A stretch of 64,000 nt of DNA from Streptomyces sp. NBC_00344. Its GTDB lineage: Bacteria > Actinomycetota > Actinomycetes > Streptomycetales > Streptomycetaceae. The notes below the pieces were generated by a model that saw nothing but the letters and a program-made list of their open reading frames with translations, was not told the DNA's origin and ran no database searches. The translations under genes were made by a program, and so were the position numbers. The stretch lies in assembly GCF_036088315.1 (NCBI RefSeq), contig NZ_CP107996.1, positions 5,043,501-5,107,500 on the forward strand. Reading direction: 5' to 3'. This document shows, piece after piece, positions 25,194-32,973 of the stretch (position 1 is the first letter of the stretch; each line of letters opens with the position of its first letter).

Positions 25194-26944
25194 CCCAGCC
25201 GAACCAACTGCTGCCGCTCATCGTCGCCCTGCCGCTGCTGGGCGCCGTGGTGCTGGTGGCCGCCGGACGACGACTGCCCCGGCTCGCCGCCGAACTGGTG
25301 GGCCAGGCCTTCGCGACGGGCACAGCGGCACTCGCCCTGGTACTGCTGTTCCGGATGCGGGCCCCGGACACCGAATGGGTCGGCGGCTGGCGCCCGCACC
25401 ACGGGAGAAGCGTCGGCATCGTCCTGCTGGGCGATCCGGTGGCGCTGGGCCTGGCCGCACTGATCTCCCTGCTGGTCGCCGCGGTACTCGCGTACTCCTG
25501 GCGCTACTTCGACGAACCTCCGGTCCGGCACGCCGGGTCCTTCCCCGCTCTCGTCCTGCTCTTCCAGACTGGCATGTGCGGTTTCGTGCTGACCGGCGAT
25601 CTCTTCGACGCCTTCGTCTTCTTCGAGCTGATGAGCGTCGTCGCCTACGCCCTCACCGGCTACCGGGTCGAGGAGGCCAAGGCCGTCCAGGGCGCGCTGA
25701 CCTTCGGCGTCGTCAACTCCCTCGGCGCCTACGCCACCCTCACCGGCATCGTGCTGCTCTACGCACGTACCGGGGAGCTCGGCATGCGGGCGATCGGCCG
25801 CCGCCTCGACGAACAGGGGCGCCCCGACGCACTGGTCCTCGCCGCCTTCGTCCTCATCCTCACGGGCCTGCTGGTCAAGGCGGCCGCCGTGCCCTTCCAC
25901 TTCTGGCTCCCCGACGCCCACGCCGTCGCCCCCACCCCGGTCTGCATGCTGCTCTCCGGCGTCATGGTCGAACTCGGCGTGTACGGGATCTGGCGGATCC
26001 ACTGGACCGTCTTCGGCGGCCCCGGCGGTATCGCGGCGGACGACGTCCAACGCGCCCTGGTGACACTCGGTGTACTGACCTCGGTCGTGGGGGCGGCCAT
26101 GTGCTGGCAGCAGCGCCACCTCAAGCGGCTGCTGGCCTTCTCCACCGTCGCCCACACCGGCCTCTTCCTCATCGGCCTCGGGCTGACCACCCCGGACAGC
26201 ACAGCGGGCGTCGCCCTCTACGTCCTCGGGCACGCGGGGGTGAAGGCGGCGCTCTTCGCGTGCGCCGGCATCCTGCTCGACCGCTACGGCTCCATCGATG
26301 AGCACGAACTCCACGGCCGCGCACGGGGGCTCCCCTTCACCGGCGTGCTGTTCACCGCCGGCGGGCTGGCCCTCTGCGGGCTCCCGCCGTTCGGCACGGC
26401 CCTGGGCAAGGCCGTGATCGAGGAGTCGGCGGGGACGCCGCTCACCGTGCTCTTCGTCGGGGTCTCCGCGGTCACCGGGGGAGCGGTACTGCGGGTCGCC
26501 GCCCGGGTCTTCGGCGGCTTCGGTCCCCGGCCCGCCGAGGGCCAGCGTTACGAGACCAGCGGGGAGGGCGAGGAGCCGGAGACCGGCGCGGCGCTCGCCA
26601 GGGTTCCTGTCACCATGCTCGCCGTTCCCGCCCTGCTGCTGGCCGCAGCACTCGCGGCCGGGCTGTCGCCCGCTCTGGCCCACGCGGTCGGCGACGCGGT
26701 CGACCGGGCGGTCCCGGGAGCCGCGGCCCATGAACCGCGATGGCCGGCCCCCGGCATCCTCCTGGGGCTGCTGTCCACGGCTCTGGCGGGCGCCCTCGCC
26801 GCGCGGGCGGTACGGCGGCCGGCGCGCACCGGCGGCAGGGACCTCATGGCGCCGCTGCGGCGGCTGCACTCCGGGCACATCGGCGACTACGTCGCCTGGC
26901 TGGCCGCCGGAGCGACCCTGCTGGCGGCCCTGACCCGGTGGTGA
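25190..26944 (+). CDS. MrpD/MbhH-like proton-translocating subunit
   Basis: A 584-residue protein with about 14 hydrophobic helices, the single NuoL/M/N-type subunit of the operon. Key family features are the Glu in DAFVFFELMSVVAYALTGYR, KAAAVPFHFWLPDAHAVAPTPVCMLLSGVMVELGVYG (broken here only by its length in the protein) with the conserved Lys-His-Asp residues, and HLKRLLAFSTVAHTGL. The C-terminal hydrophilic loop GEGEEPETGAAL precedes the last helices. It closes the operon. No second NuoL-like gene (MrpA N-terminal domain) is present. Confidence 0.92.
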   Translation: MTQPNQLLPLIVALPLLGAVVLVAAGRRLPRLAAELVGQAFATGTAALALVLLFRMRAPDTEWVGGWRPHHGRSVGIVLLGDPVALGLAALISLLVAAVLAYSWRYFDEPPVRHAGSFPALVLLFQTGMCGFVLTGDLFDAFVFFELMSVVAYALTGYRVEEAKAVQGALTFGVVNSLGAYATLTGIVLLYARTGELGMRAIGRRLDEQGRPDALVLAAFVLILTGLLVKAAAVPFHFWLPDAHAVAPTPVCMLLSGVMVELGVYGIWRIHWTVFGGPGGIAADDVQRALVTLGVLTSVVGAAMCWQQRHLKRLLAFSTVAHTGLFLIGLGLTTPDSTAGVALYVLGHAGVKAALFACAGILLDRYGSIDEHELHGRARGLPFTGVLFTAGGLALCGLPPFGTALGKAVIEESAGTPLTVLFVGVSAVTGGAVLRVAARVFGGFGPRPAEGQRYETSGEGEEPETGAALARVPVTMLAVPALLLAAALAAGLSPALAHAVGDAVDRAVPGAAAHEPRWPAPGILLGLLSTALAGALAARAVRRPARTGGRDLMAPLRRLHSGHIGDYVAWLAAGATLLAALTRW

Positions 26945-27197
26945 GACCCGACCGCGACGCAGCCACCCGGCTCCCGGACGTGGCCACGGGCGCCCGACCG
27001 GAAGGCGGGCCACCCTGACTCGTTCGGCGCCCCGGCGTGTCCCACAATGGAATCCGCGGTACACCCGAGTGCGGTGAGATGTTCGGACGAGGGTTCGCAA
27101 CATGCCTGAAATCGTGTGGTGGGATGCTCATGGGCCCCGGTGTGTCCGGAGGCGTGGGAGCAGGCGGCTGACCAGCAAGGATGGATAGGACGGCATT
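26945..27197 (+). other. Leader region of glnA2
   Basis: 253 bases between the antiporter operon and glnA2. I see no conserved gene here. A 30-codon ATG frame (27078-27170) is possible but has no support. AGGACGG at 27186-27192 is the ribosome binding site for the glnA2 ATG at 27198. No clear -35/-10 pair or GlnR-type direct repeat could be identified by eye. Confidence 0.4.
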
Positions 27198-28559
27198 ATG
27201 GACAAACAGCAGGAATTCGTGCTCCGTACGCTGGAGGAGCGCGACATCCGCTTCGTACGGCTGTGGTTCACCGATGTCCTCGGTTTCCTGAAGTCGGTCG
27301 CCGTGGCCCCCGCCGAGCTGGAGCAGGCCTTCGACGAAGGCATCGGTTTCGACGGCTCCGCCATCGAGGGCTTCGCCCGGGTCTATGAATCCGACATGAT
27401 CGCCAAGCCGGATCCCAGCACCTTCCAGATCCTGCCCTGGCGCGCCGAGGCCCCTGGCTCGGCACGGATGTTCTGCGACATCCTGATGCCCGACGGCTCC
27501 CCGTCCTTCGCGGACCCCCGCTACGTACTGAAGCGGATCCTCGCCAAGACGTCCGACCTCGGATTCACCTTCTACACACACCCCGAGATCGAGTTCTACC
27601 TGCTGAAGCACAAGCCGCTGGACGGCACCCGCCCCACCCCCGCCGACAACTCCGGTTACTTCGACCACACCCCGCAGAACGTCGGCATGGACTTCCGCCG
27701 CCAGGCGATCACCATGCTCGAATCGATGGGCATCTCGGTCGAGTTCAGCCACCACGAGGGCGCGCCCGGCCAGCAGGAGATCGACCTCAGGTACGCCGAC
27801 GCGCTGTCCACGGCCGACAACATCATGACCTTCCGCCTCGTCATGAAGCAGGTCGCGCTGGAGCAGGGCGTGCAGGCCACCTTCATGCCGAAGCCGTTCA
27901 GCGAGTACCCCGGCTCCGGCATGCACACCCACCTCTCCCTCTTCGAGGGCGACCGCAACGCGTTCTACGAGTCCGGCGCCGAGTACCAGCTCTCCAAGGT
28001 GGGCCGCTCCTTCATCGCCGGACTGCTGACTCACGCCGCCGAGATCTCCGCTGTGACCAACCAGTGGGTCAACTCCTACAAGCGCATCTGGGGCGGCTCC
28101 ACCCGCAGCGCGGGCGCGGGCGGCGAGGCTCCCTCGTACATCTGCTGGGGCCACAACAACCGCTCGGCGCTGATCCGGGTCCCGATGTACAAGCCCGGCA
28201 AGACCGGTTCGGCGCGTGTCGAGGTCCGCTCGATCGACTCCGGAGCCAACCCGTATCTGACGTACGCGCTGCTGCTCGCCGCAGGACTCAAGGGTGTCGA
28301 GGAGGGCTACGAACTCCCCGCCGGGGCGGACGACGACGTCTGGGCGCTGTCGGACGCGGAACGCCGCGCGATGGGCATCGAGCCGCTGCCGCAGAACCTC
28401 GGCGAGGCGATCGCGCTGATGGAGCGCAGTGAACTGGTCGCGGAGACGCTCGGCGAGCATGTCTTCGACTTCTTCCTCCGCAACAAGAAGGCGGAGTGGG
28501 AGGAGTACCGCTCCGAGGTCACCGCCTTCGAGCTGCGGAAGAACCTGCCGGTGCTGTAG
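27198..28559 (+). CDS. glnA2: Glutamine synthetase-like GlnA2, probable gamma-glutamylpolyamine synthetase
   Basis: A 453-residue type I glutamine synthetase fold. Motifs are FTDVLGFLKSV, GFDGSAIEGFARVYESDM, HPEIEFYLL, HHEGAPGQQEIDLRYADALS, SGMHTHLSLF, NSYKRIWGGSTRS and NNRSALIRVP. At the position of the adenylylation tyrosine (NLYDLP in classical GS I-beta) the sequence is DDVWALSDAE, so the modified Tyr is missing. The sequence matches what I remember of S. coelicolor GlnA2, which has been reported to glutamylate polyamines rather than make glutamine. The cell would thus use it for polyamine detoxification and nitrogen recovery. It is monocistronic, with a stem-loop after it. Confidence 0.9.
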   Translation: MDKQQEFVLRTLEERDIRFVRLWFTDVLGFLKSVAVAPAELEQAFDEGIGFDGSAIEGFARVYESDMIAKPDPSTFQILPWRAEAPGSARMFCDILMPDGSPSFADPRYVLKRILAKTSDLGFTFYTHPEIEFYLLKHKPLDGTRPTPADNSGYFDHTPQNVGMDFRRQAITMLESMGISVEFSHHEGAPGQQEIDLRYADALSTADNIMTFRLVMKQVALEQGVQATFMPKPFSEYPGSGMHTHLSLFEGDRNAFYESGAEYQLSKVGRSFIAGLLTHAAEISAVTNQWVNSYKRIWGGSTRSAGAGGEAPSYICWGHNNRSALIRVPMYKPGKTGSARVEVRSIDSGANPYLTYALLLAAGLKGVEEGYELPAGADDDVWALSDAERRAMGIEPLPQNLGEAIALMERSELVAETLGEHVFDFFLRNKKAEWEEYRSEVTAFELRKNLPVL

Positions 28560-28595
28560 CTCCCGGGCAGAGGGAAGAGCCTTGTGTGTGGCTGC

Positions 28596-28622
28596 GGGCC
28601 GACGGTGTCGCACCGTCGGCCC
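28596..28622 (+). terminator. Perfect 12-bp stem-loop after glnA2
   Basis: GGGCCGACGGTG (28596-28607) pairs exactly with CACCGTCGGCCC (28611-28622) around TCG. It lies 37 bases past the glnA2 stop codon. Confidence 0.8.
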
Positions 28623-28711
28623 GAAGCCGTTTCACCCACCCCGGACCGTATGCCGGGCCGTCGATGCCGGGTGGGCGGCCTCTCGGACATGGGTGTTCCA
28701 CGGCCTTCCCC

Positions 28712-28754
28712 CTGCGGGCCTCGCTGCTCTGCGTGAGGGATGGGAGGCCCGCAG
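28712..28754 (-). terminator. Stem-loop after alpha/beta hydrolase gene
   Basis: CTGCGGGCCTC (28712-28722) pairs exactly with GAGGCCCGCAG (28744-28754) across a 21-base loop. It lies past the stop codon of the minus-strand hydrolase (28801) and probably ends its transcript. Confidence 0.5.
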
Positions 28755-28800
28755 CGTGAAGCCGGACGGGCGTTGCTGCCGCCGTGCGGTGACGTACTGG

Positions 28801-29577
28801 TCAGTGAACCGGGGCGAAGGCGGTGATCGCCTCGACGAGGTCGGCCGGAGCTTCCAGCGGGATCAGGTGACCGGTGTTCGGGATCACCGTGAAGCCGGCT
28901 CCGGAGAGGTAGGGCACCAGGTTCTCGCGGAGCACCCCGACAGGCTCGACGCGGTCGTTCCCTCCGGCGACGACGAGGGCGGGGACGCTGATCATGCGGG
29001 CGTGCTCAGTGACGTCCTCCGCGATGCCGCGCAGCGGCCACTCCGTACGGGCCGCGTCGGCGCTGGAACGCGAATCGGTCGCAATCTGCGACTTGAGCGA
29101 TTCGGGCAGGTCGGTCGCGGTGAGGATGGTGTCCCGTGCGCCGGCGACGGAGTCGTCGCTGTCGTAGGCGTGAGAAAGGCCTTCCCGGTACTCGGGAGTG
29201 ATCTCCGCGGCGGGCTTCGCCGGACCGGAACCGACGAGGATGATGCCGCGGTGGCCGGCGGGCCGGGTCGCCGCGATCAGCTGCGCGACCTTGCCGCCCA
29301 TGGAGTGTCCGACCAGGACGTAGTCGGTGACGGCCGCGTCCGCGATCACGGCGAGAGTGTCGTCCGAGAGCTGGCGGAGCGTGTAGGGGCCGGGCAGGCC
29401 GCTGGAGCGGCTCCACCCTCGGAAGTCGACAGTGAGGAGGTCGCGACCCGCGAGGTGGTCGACGACGAGGTCCCAGGTGCGGGCAGAACCACCCCAGTAG
29501 TGGAGAAACACCAGAGTCGGACCGGCCCCCGGTCGATGGTCGTAAGCGGGCATGAGCTGCTGCTGCGTCGAGTTCAT
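28801..29577 (-). CDS. Alpha/beta hydrolase
   Basis: A 258-residue soluble alpha/beta-hydrolase. The oxyanion loop is LVFLHYWGGSARTW, the nucleophile elbow is LVGHSMGGKVAQ (Ser), and the catalytic His is in IPNTGHLIPLEAP. The acid is probably in VVAGGNDRVEPV. This is the haloperoxidase, esterase or peroxidase-like group of about 260-280 residues; the substrate cannot be read from sequence. The ATG at 29577 has AGGAAG 6 bases upstream, better than the longer frame to 29652. It is divergent from an AraC-type regulator, which probably controls it. Confidence 0.88.
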   Translation of the reverse strand: MNSTQQQLMPAYDHRPGAGPTLVFLHYWGGSARTWDLVVDHLAGRDLLTVDFRGWSRSSGLPGPYTLRQLSDDTLAVIADAAVTDYVLVGHSMGGKVAQLIAATRPAGHRGIILVGSGPAKPAAEITPEYREGLSHAYDSDDSVAGARDTILTATDLPESLKSQIATDSRSSADAARTEWPLRGIAEDVTEHARMISVPALVVAGGNDRVEPVGVLRENLVPYLSGAGFTVIPNTGHLIPLEAPADLVEAITAFAPVH

Positions 29578-29671
29578 CGCGACTTCCTGGATCGGTGTTC
29601 TGAGGCGGATCTCCCGCATGTCGATTGAATCTTTGCCGTCATTGCGGGGCATCGGCGCGACTGGTCGCCCG

Positions 29672-30517
29672 ATGGTGGAAACTGGACACGTGACCGTGAT
29701 CCGGCAGATGACCTACCAGCCCGTCGGGCGCGTTGCCGCCGCTGTCGAGATGATGACGTTCGGCCGCCTCCGCGGGCTGAGCGACGGCGGCACGCAACGT
29801 GCCGACTTCCATGTCCTGGCCGTCGTCGATGCCGGACGCGGAGCCGTCACGGTGGACTTCCTCCGGCACCCGCTCAGGGAGCGGTCCGCGGTGTGGGTCG
29901 CTCCTGGTGCGGTGCACCGATGGGACGACATCGCCGACGTGGCAGGGCACGTGGTGCTGTTCGTCCCGACCGCGCCGGTCACCCACGCCACCCGACAACT
30001 CGCCGCGACCCCGGACCTGGCGGCGCACTGGAACATTCCCGACGGCGACTGGCCCTTCGTCGACACCGCGCGCAACCATCTGCTCCTCGAAGCATCCGCC
30101 CCGCCCGCGGACACGTCGACGGAGCTGCCCGAGATCCTGCTCTCCGCGCTCATCGCCCGGCTCCGGCCACCGCACGCCGAAGCGCGGTCGGCCAATCCTG
30201 CGTTTCGGCTTTTCCGGTCCAGCGTCGAAACGCACTTCCGCGAACATCACGATGCCGGCTACTACGCCCGGGCTCTGGGATACGCCCCCCGCACCCTCTC
30301 AAGGGCAGTGCAGCAGGCCACCGGCCGCACCGCGAAGACGTACATCGTCGATCGGATCGCCCTGGAAGCCAAACGGCTCCTCGCGCACGACCGCCTCACC
30401 GCGGCCGGCTGCGCCGGCGCGCTCGGTTTCCCCGACGCGTCCAACTTCTCGGTGTTCTTCCTCAACGCCACAGGCATGCGCCCGGGTGCATGGCAGTCGG
30501 CGGTGGCCGTCCCGTGA
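29672..30517 (+). CDS. AraC family transcriptional regulator
   Basis: A 281-residue regulator. The first 130 residues form a cupin-like sensor (FHVLAVVDAGRGAVTVDF, AVWVAPGAVHRW, VVLFVPTAPVTH). The C-terminal 95 residues carry two AraC helix-turn-helix motifs: YYARALGYAPRTLSRAVQQAT and AGALGFPDASNFSVFFLNAT, ending MRPGAWQ. The ATG at 29672 is chosen but has no clear ribosome binding site; GTG at 29690 or ATG at 29708 are alternatives. It faces away from the hydrolase gene with about 95 bases of shared promoter, suggesting it controls that gene. Confidence 0.85.
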   Translation: MVETGHVTVIRQMTYQPVGRVAAAVEMMTFGRLRGLSDGGTQRADFHVLAVVDAGRGAVTVDFLRHPLRERSAVWVAPGAVHRWDDIADVAGHVVLFVPTAPVTHATRQLAATPDLAAHWNIPDGDWPFVDTARNHLLLEASAPPADTSTELPEILLSALIARLRPPHAEARSANPAFRLFRSSVETHFREHHDAGYYARALGYAPRTLSRAVQQATGRTAKTYIVDRIALEAKRLLAHDRLTAAGCAGALGFPDASNFSVFFLNATGMRPGAWQSAVAVP

Positions 30518-30819
30518 GGTCGCATCCGCCGCTTGCACGGCTTTATCCGACCGCCCCGACTGCACTCGGTCTGGCGCAGCCGTGGAAGCGGTACGTGCAA
30601 CAGCACGGGGACCAGGCGGTGTTCGTCCCGCTCGGACGCGACCGCTTCGACGACTGTCTCGACGAGTCCCGTTTCCCGTCGCAGCACGTGTCCGGTAGCG
30701 GAAGCGACGAGGTCGCTCGCATGCCCGGAGCCCGCAGCACAGATGCAAACAGCCCGCGGATGAACTGGCGAGCCGTCATGGAAGCCCGGGGTTCACAAGG
30801 GAGGGTGCCCGCTGGATGA
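30514..30819 (+). pseudogene. Possible gene remnant after AraC regulator
   Basis: A 101-codon frame beginning with GTG that overlaps the AraC stop. Its middle part (PWKRYVQQHGDQAVFVPLGR, then DRFDDCLDE) has strong Streptomyces codon bias, while the two ends do not. I do not recognise a family. It may be a decayed gene or a chance open frame. It sits in the 490-base stretch before the amylase gene, which otherwise holds only the amylase operator and promoter. Confidence 0.25.
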
Positions 30820-30892
30820 TCCCGACGGTGGCCTGATCGCCACGCCGGCAACGGGCGGGATCCGCGACGGCGCCGTGCGGACACTGAAACCC

Positions 30893-30923
30893 CTTGCAGT
30901 AATTCGTTGAAAGTTGCTGCAAG
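30893..30923. promoter_or_regulatory. MalR-type operator upstream of alpha-amylase
   Basis: CTTGCAG (30893-30899) is exactly inverted as CTGCAAG (30917-30923) with 17 bases between; a further CTTGACG follows at 30927-30933. Direct or inverted CTTGCAG elements are known from Streptomyces amylase promoters under MalR (Reg1) and glucose control. The same half-site recurs at the mal and pullulanase promoters in this window. Confidence 0.75.
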
Positions 30924-31006
30924 CATCTTGACGTGCTCATCGCCACGGCGGGAAGCTCGCGGCGCAGCCCAGTGGGCTGTGCTCGTCTTCCCCCAAGGAG
31001 CCGCTC

Positions 31007-32725
31007 ATGAGATCCCGAGTCATACACGGCGGGCTGGCCGTGTTGCTGGCCGCGACCGGTCTCACCATCGCAGCACAGCAGCCGGCCGGGGCCACACCGC
31101 CCGGCAGCAAGGACGTCACCGCCACTCTGTTCGAGTGGAAGTACGACTCGGTGGCCAAAGCCTGCACCGACAGCCTCGGCCCGGCCGGCTACGGATACGT
31201 CGAGGTCTCCCCGGCGTCCGAGCAGATTCCGGGCGACCAGTGGTGGACCTCGTACCAGCCGGTGAGCTACAACATCGCGGGCCGGCTGGGGAACGAGGCG
31301 TCGTTCAAGAACATGGTCGGCACCTGCCACAGTGCGGGTGTGAAGGTCGTCGCCGACGCGGTGATCAACCACATGTCGGCGGGCTCGGGGACGGGCACCG
31401 GCGGCACCAGCTACACCAAGTACAACTACCCGGGGTTCTACCAGGATCAGGACTTCCACTCCTGCCGGAGCAACATCAGCAACTACGGCGACCGGGACAA
31501 CGTCCAGAACTGCGAACTCGTCGGCCTGGCGGACCTCAACACCGGCAGCGACTACGTCCGCACCACCATCGCCGGATACCTGAACCATCTGATCTCCCTA
31601 GGTGTGGACGGATTCCGCATCGACGCCGCCAAGCACATGTCGGCCGGCGACCTCTCCGCCATCAAGGCGAAGCTGTCCAACCCGGGTGTCTACTGGGTGC
31701 AGGAGGTCATCTACGGCGCCGGAGAAGCGGTACAGCCGAGCGAGTACACCGGGACCGGCGACGTCGACGCCTTCCAGGGGGCGTACGACCTCAAGCGGAT
31801 CTTCGGCAGCGAGAAGCTCTCCTCCCTCAGCAACTGGGGCCAGTCCTGGGGTGCCGGCTACCTGGCAAGTGACAAGTCCCGTACTTTCGTGGACAACTGG
31901 GACACCGAGCGCAACGGATCCACCCTCAACTACAAGAACAACGCCACCTACACGCTGGCGAATGTCTTCATGCTGGCCTGGCCGTACGGTTCGCCGAACG
32001 TCTACTCCGGCTACGAGTTCACCAACAACGACGCGGGCCCGCCCAACGGCGGTACCGTCAACGCCTGTTACAGCGACGGCTGGAAGTGCCAGCACGCCTG
32101 GCCGCAGATCGCCAACATGGTCGGCTTCCGCAACGCGGTCGCCGGCACCGCGGTCACCAACTGGTGGTCCAACGGCAGCAACGCCATCGCCTTCGGCCGA
32201 GGCAGCAAGGGCTTCGTGGCGATCAACCACGAGGCCGGCTCGCTGACCCAGACCTTCAGCACCTCGCTGCCCGGCGGCACCTACTGCGACGTCCAGCACA
32301 GCGGAACGACCTACTCGGTCGGCTCCGACGGAAAGTTCACCGCCACCATCGGTTCCAACGACGCGCTCGCGCTCTACGCGGCGAGCTCCTGCTCCGGCAC
32401 CGGGAACGGTGGCGGCGGCACCACCGACCCGGTCGGCGGCGCCTCCTTCGCGGTGAACGCCACCACGGTGACCGGCCAGAACATCTACGTCACCGGGAAC
32501 AGCCCGGCCCTCGGAAACTGGAACACCGGTAACGCCCTGCTGCTCTCGTCGGCGAGCTACCCGGTGTGGAAGCTGACGGTCCCGATGGCCGCCGGCACCG
32601 CCTTCGAGTACAAGTACATCCGCAAGGACGGCAGTGGAAACGTCACCTGGGAATCAGGCGCCAACCGCACGGCCGCGGTCTCGTCGGGCGGTTCGGTGTC
32701 GGTGAGCGACACCTGGCGCGACTGA
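31007..32725 (+). CDS. aml: Secreted alpha-amylase with CBM20 starch-binding domain
   Basis: A 572-residue secreted GH13 enzyme that cuts internal alpha-1,4 bonds of starch. The signal peptide ends near Ala29 ([10 protein letters not shown]). The barrel holds [15 protein letters not shown] (region I), [13 protein letters not shown] with the nucleophile Asp (region II), WVQEVIYG with the acid Glu (region III) and [12 protein letters not shown] (region IV). Region IV has Trp where most alpha-amylases have His. A beta-rich domain C follows, then a Gly/Thr linker and a C-terminal CBM20 ([29 protein letters not shown]). AAGGAG precedes the ATG. It is controlled by the CTTGCAG operator upstream; it supplies maltodextrins to MalEFG. 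Confidence 0.95.
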   Translation: MRSRVIHGGLAVLLAATGLTIAAQQPAGATPPGSKDVTATLFEWKYDSVAKACTDSLGPAGYGYVEVSPASEQIPGDQWWTSYQPVSYNIAGRLGNEASFKNMVGTCHSAGVKVVADAVINHMSAGSGTGTGGTSYTKYNYPGFYQDQDFHSCRSNISNYGDRDNVQNCELVGLADLNTGSDYVRTTIAGYLNHLISLGVDGFRIDAAKHMSAGDLSAIKAKLSNPGVYWVQEVIYGAGEAVQPSEYTGTGDVDAFQGAYDLKRIFGSEKLSSLSNWGQSWGAGYLASDKSRTFVDNWDTERNGSTLNYKNNATYTLANVFMLAWPYGSPNVYSGYEFTNNDAGPPNGGTVNACYSDGWKCQHAWPQIANMVGFRNAVAGTAVTNWWSNGSNAIAFGRGSKGFVAINHEAGSLTQTFSTSLPGGTYCDVQHSGTTYSVGSDGKFTATIGSNDALALYAASSCSGTGNGGGGTTDPVGGASFAVNATTVTGQNIYVTGNSPALGNWNTGNALLLSSASYPVWKLTVPMAAGTAFEYKYIRKDGSGNVTWESGANRTAAVSSGGSVSVSDTWRD

Positions 32726-32759
32726 GGCCGGGGCACGTCGCGGTACGGGAGTGGACGAG

Positions 32760-32788
32760 GGTCCGTCCGGCAGCCGTCCGGGCGGACC
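32760..32788 (+). terminator. Stem-loop after alpha-amylase
   Basis: GGTCCGTCCGG (32760-32770) pairs with CCGGGCGGACC (32778-32788) with one G-U pair, around a 7-base loop, followed by TTT. It lies 34 bases past the amylase stop codon. Confidence 0.75.
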
Positions 32789-32973
32789 TTTGTGCTGCCC
32801 ACGGCGTTGGCGGTTCCGCCGCTCCGCTGACATAACGTGTTCACGGCATTGCCACCAGTGTGCAGGACTCTGGCGGTTGACCATTACCGACTGGTAATAC
32901 ATCTTCTGTGCGCCAGGGCCCAGCGACGGCGCACGCCGTCCCGCACCTCCCCTCACCGCCTGGAGATCCCGGC

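Noticed and set aside
27078..27170. Thirty-codon frame in the glnA2 leader
   Set aside because: Short, no good ribosome binding site and no sign of conservation; not enough to call a leader peptide.
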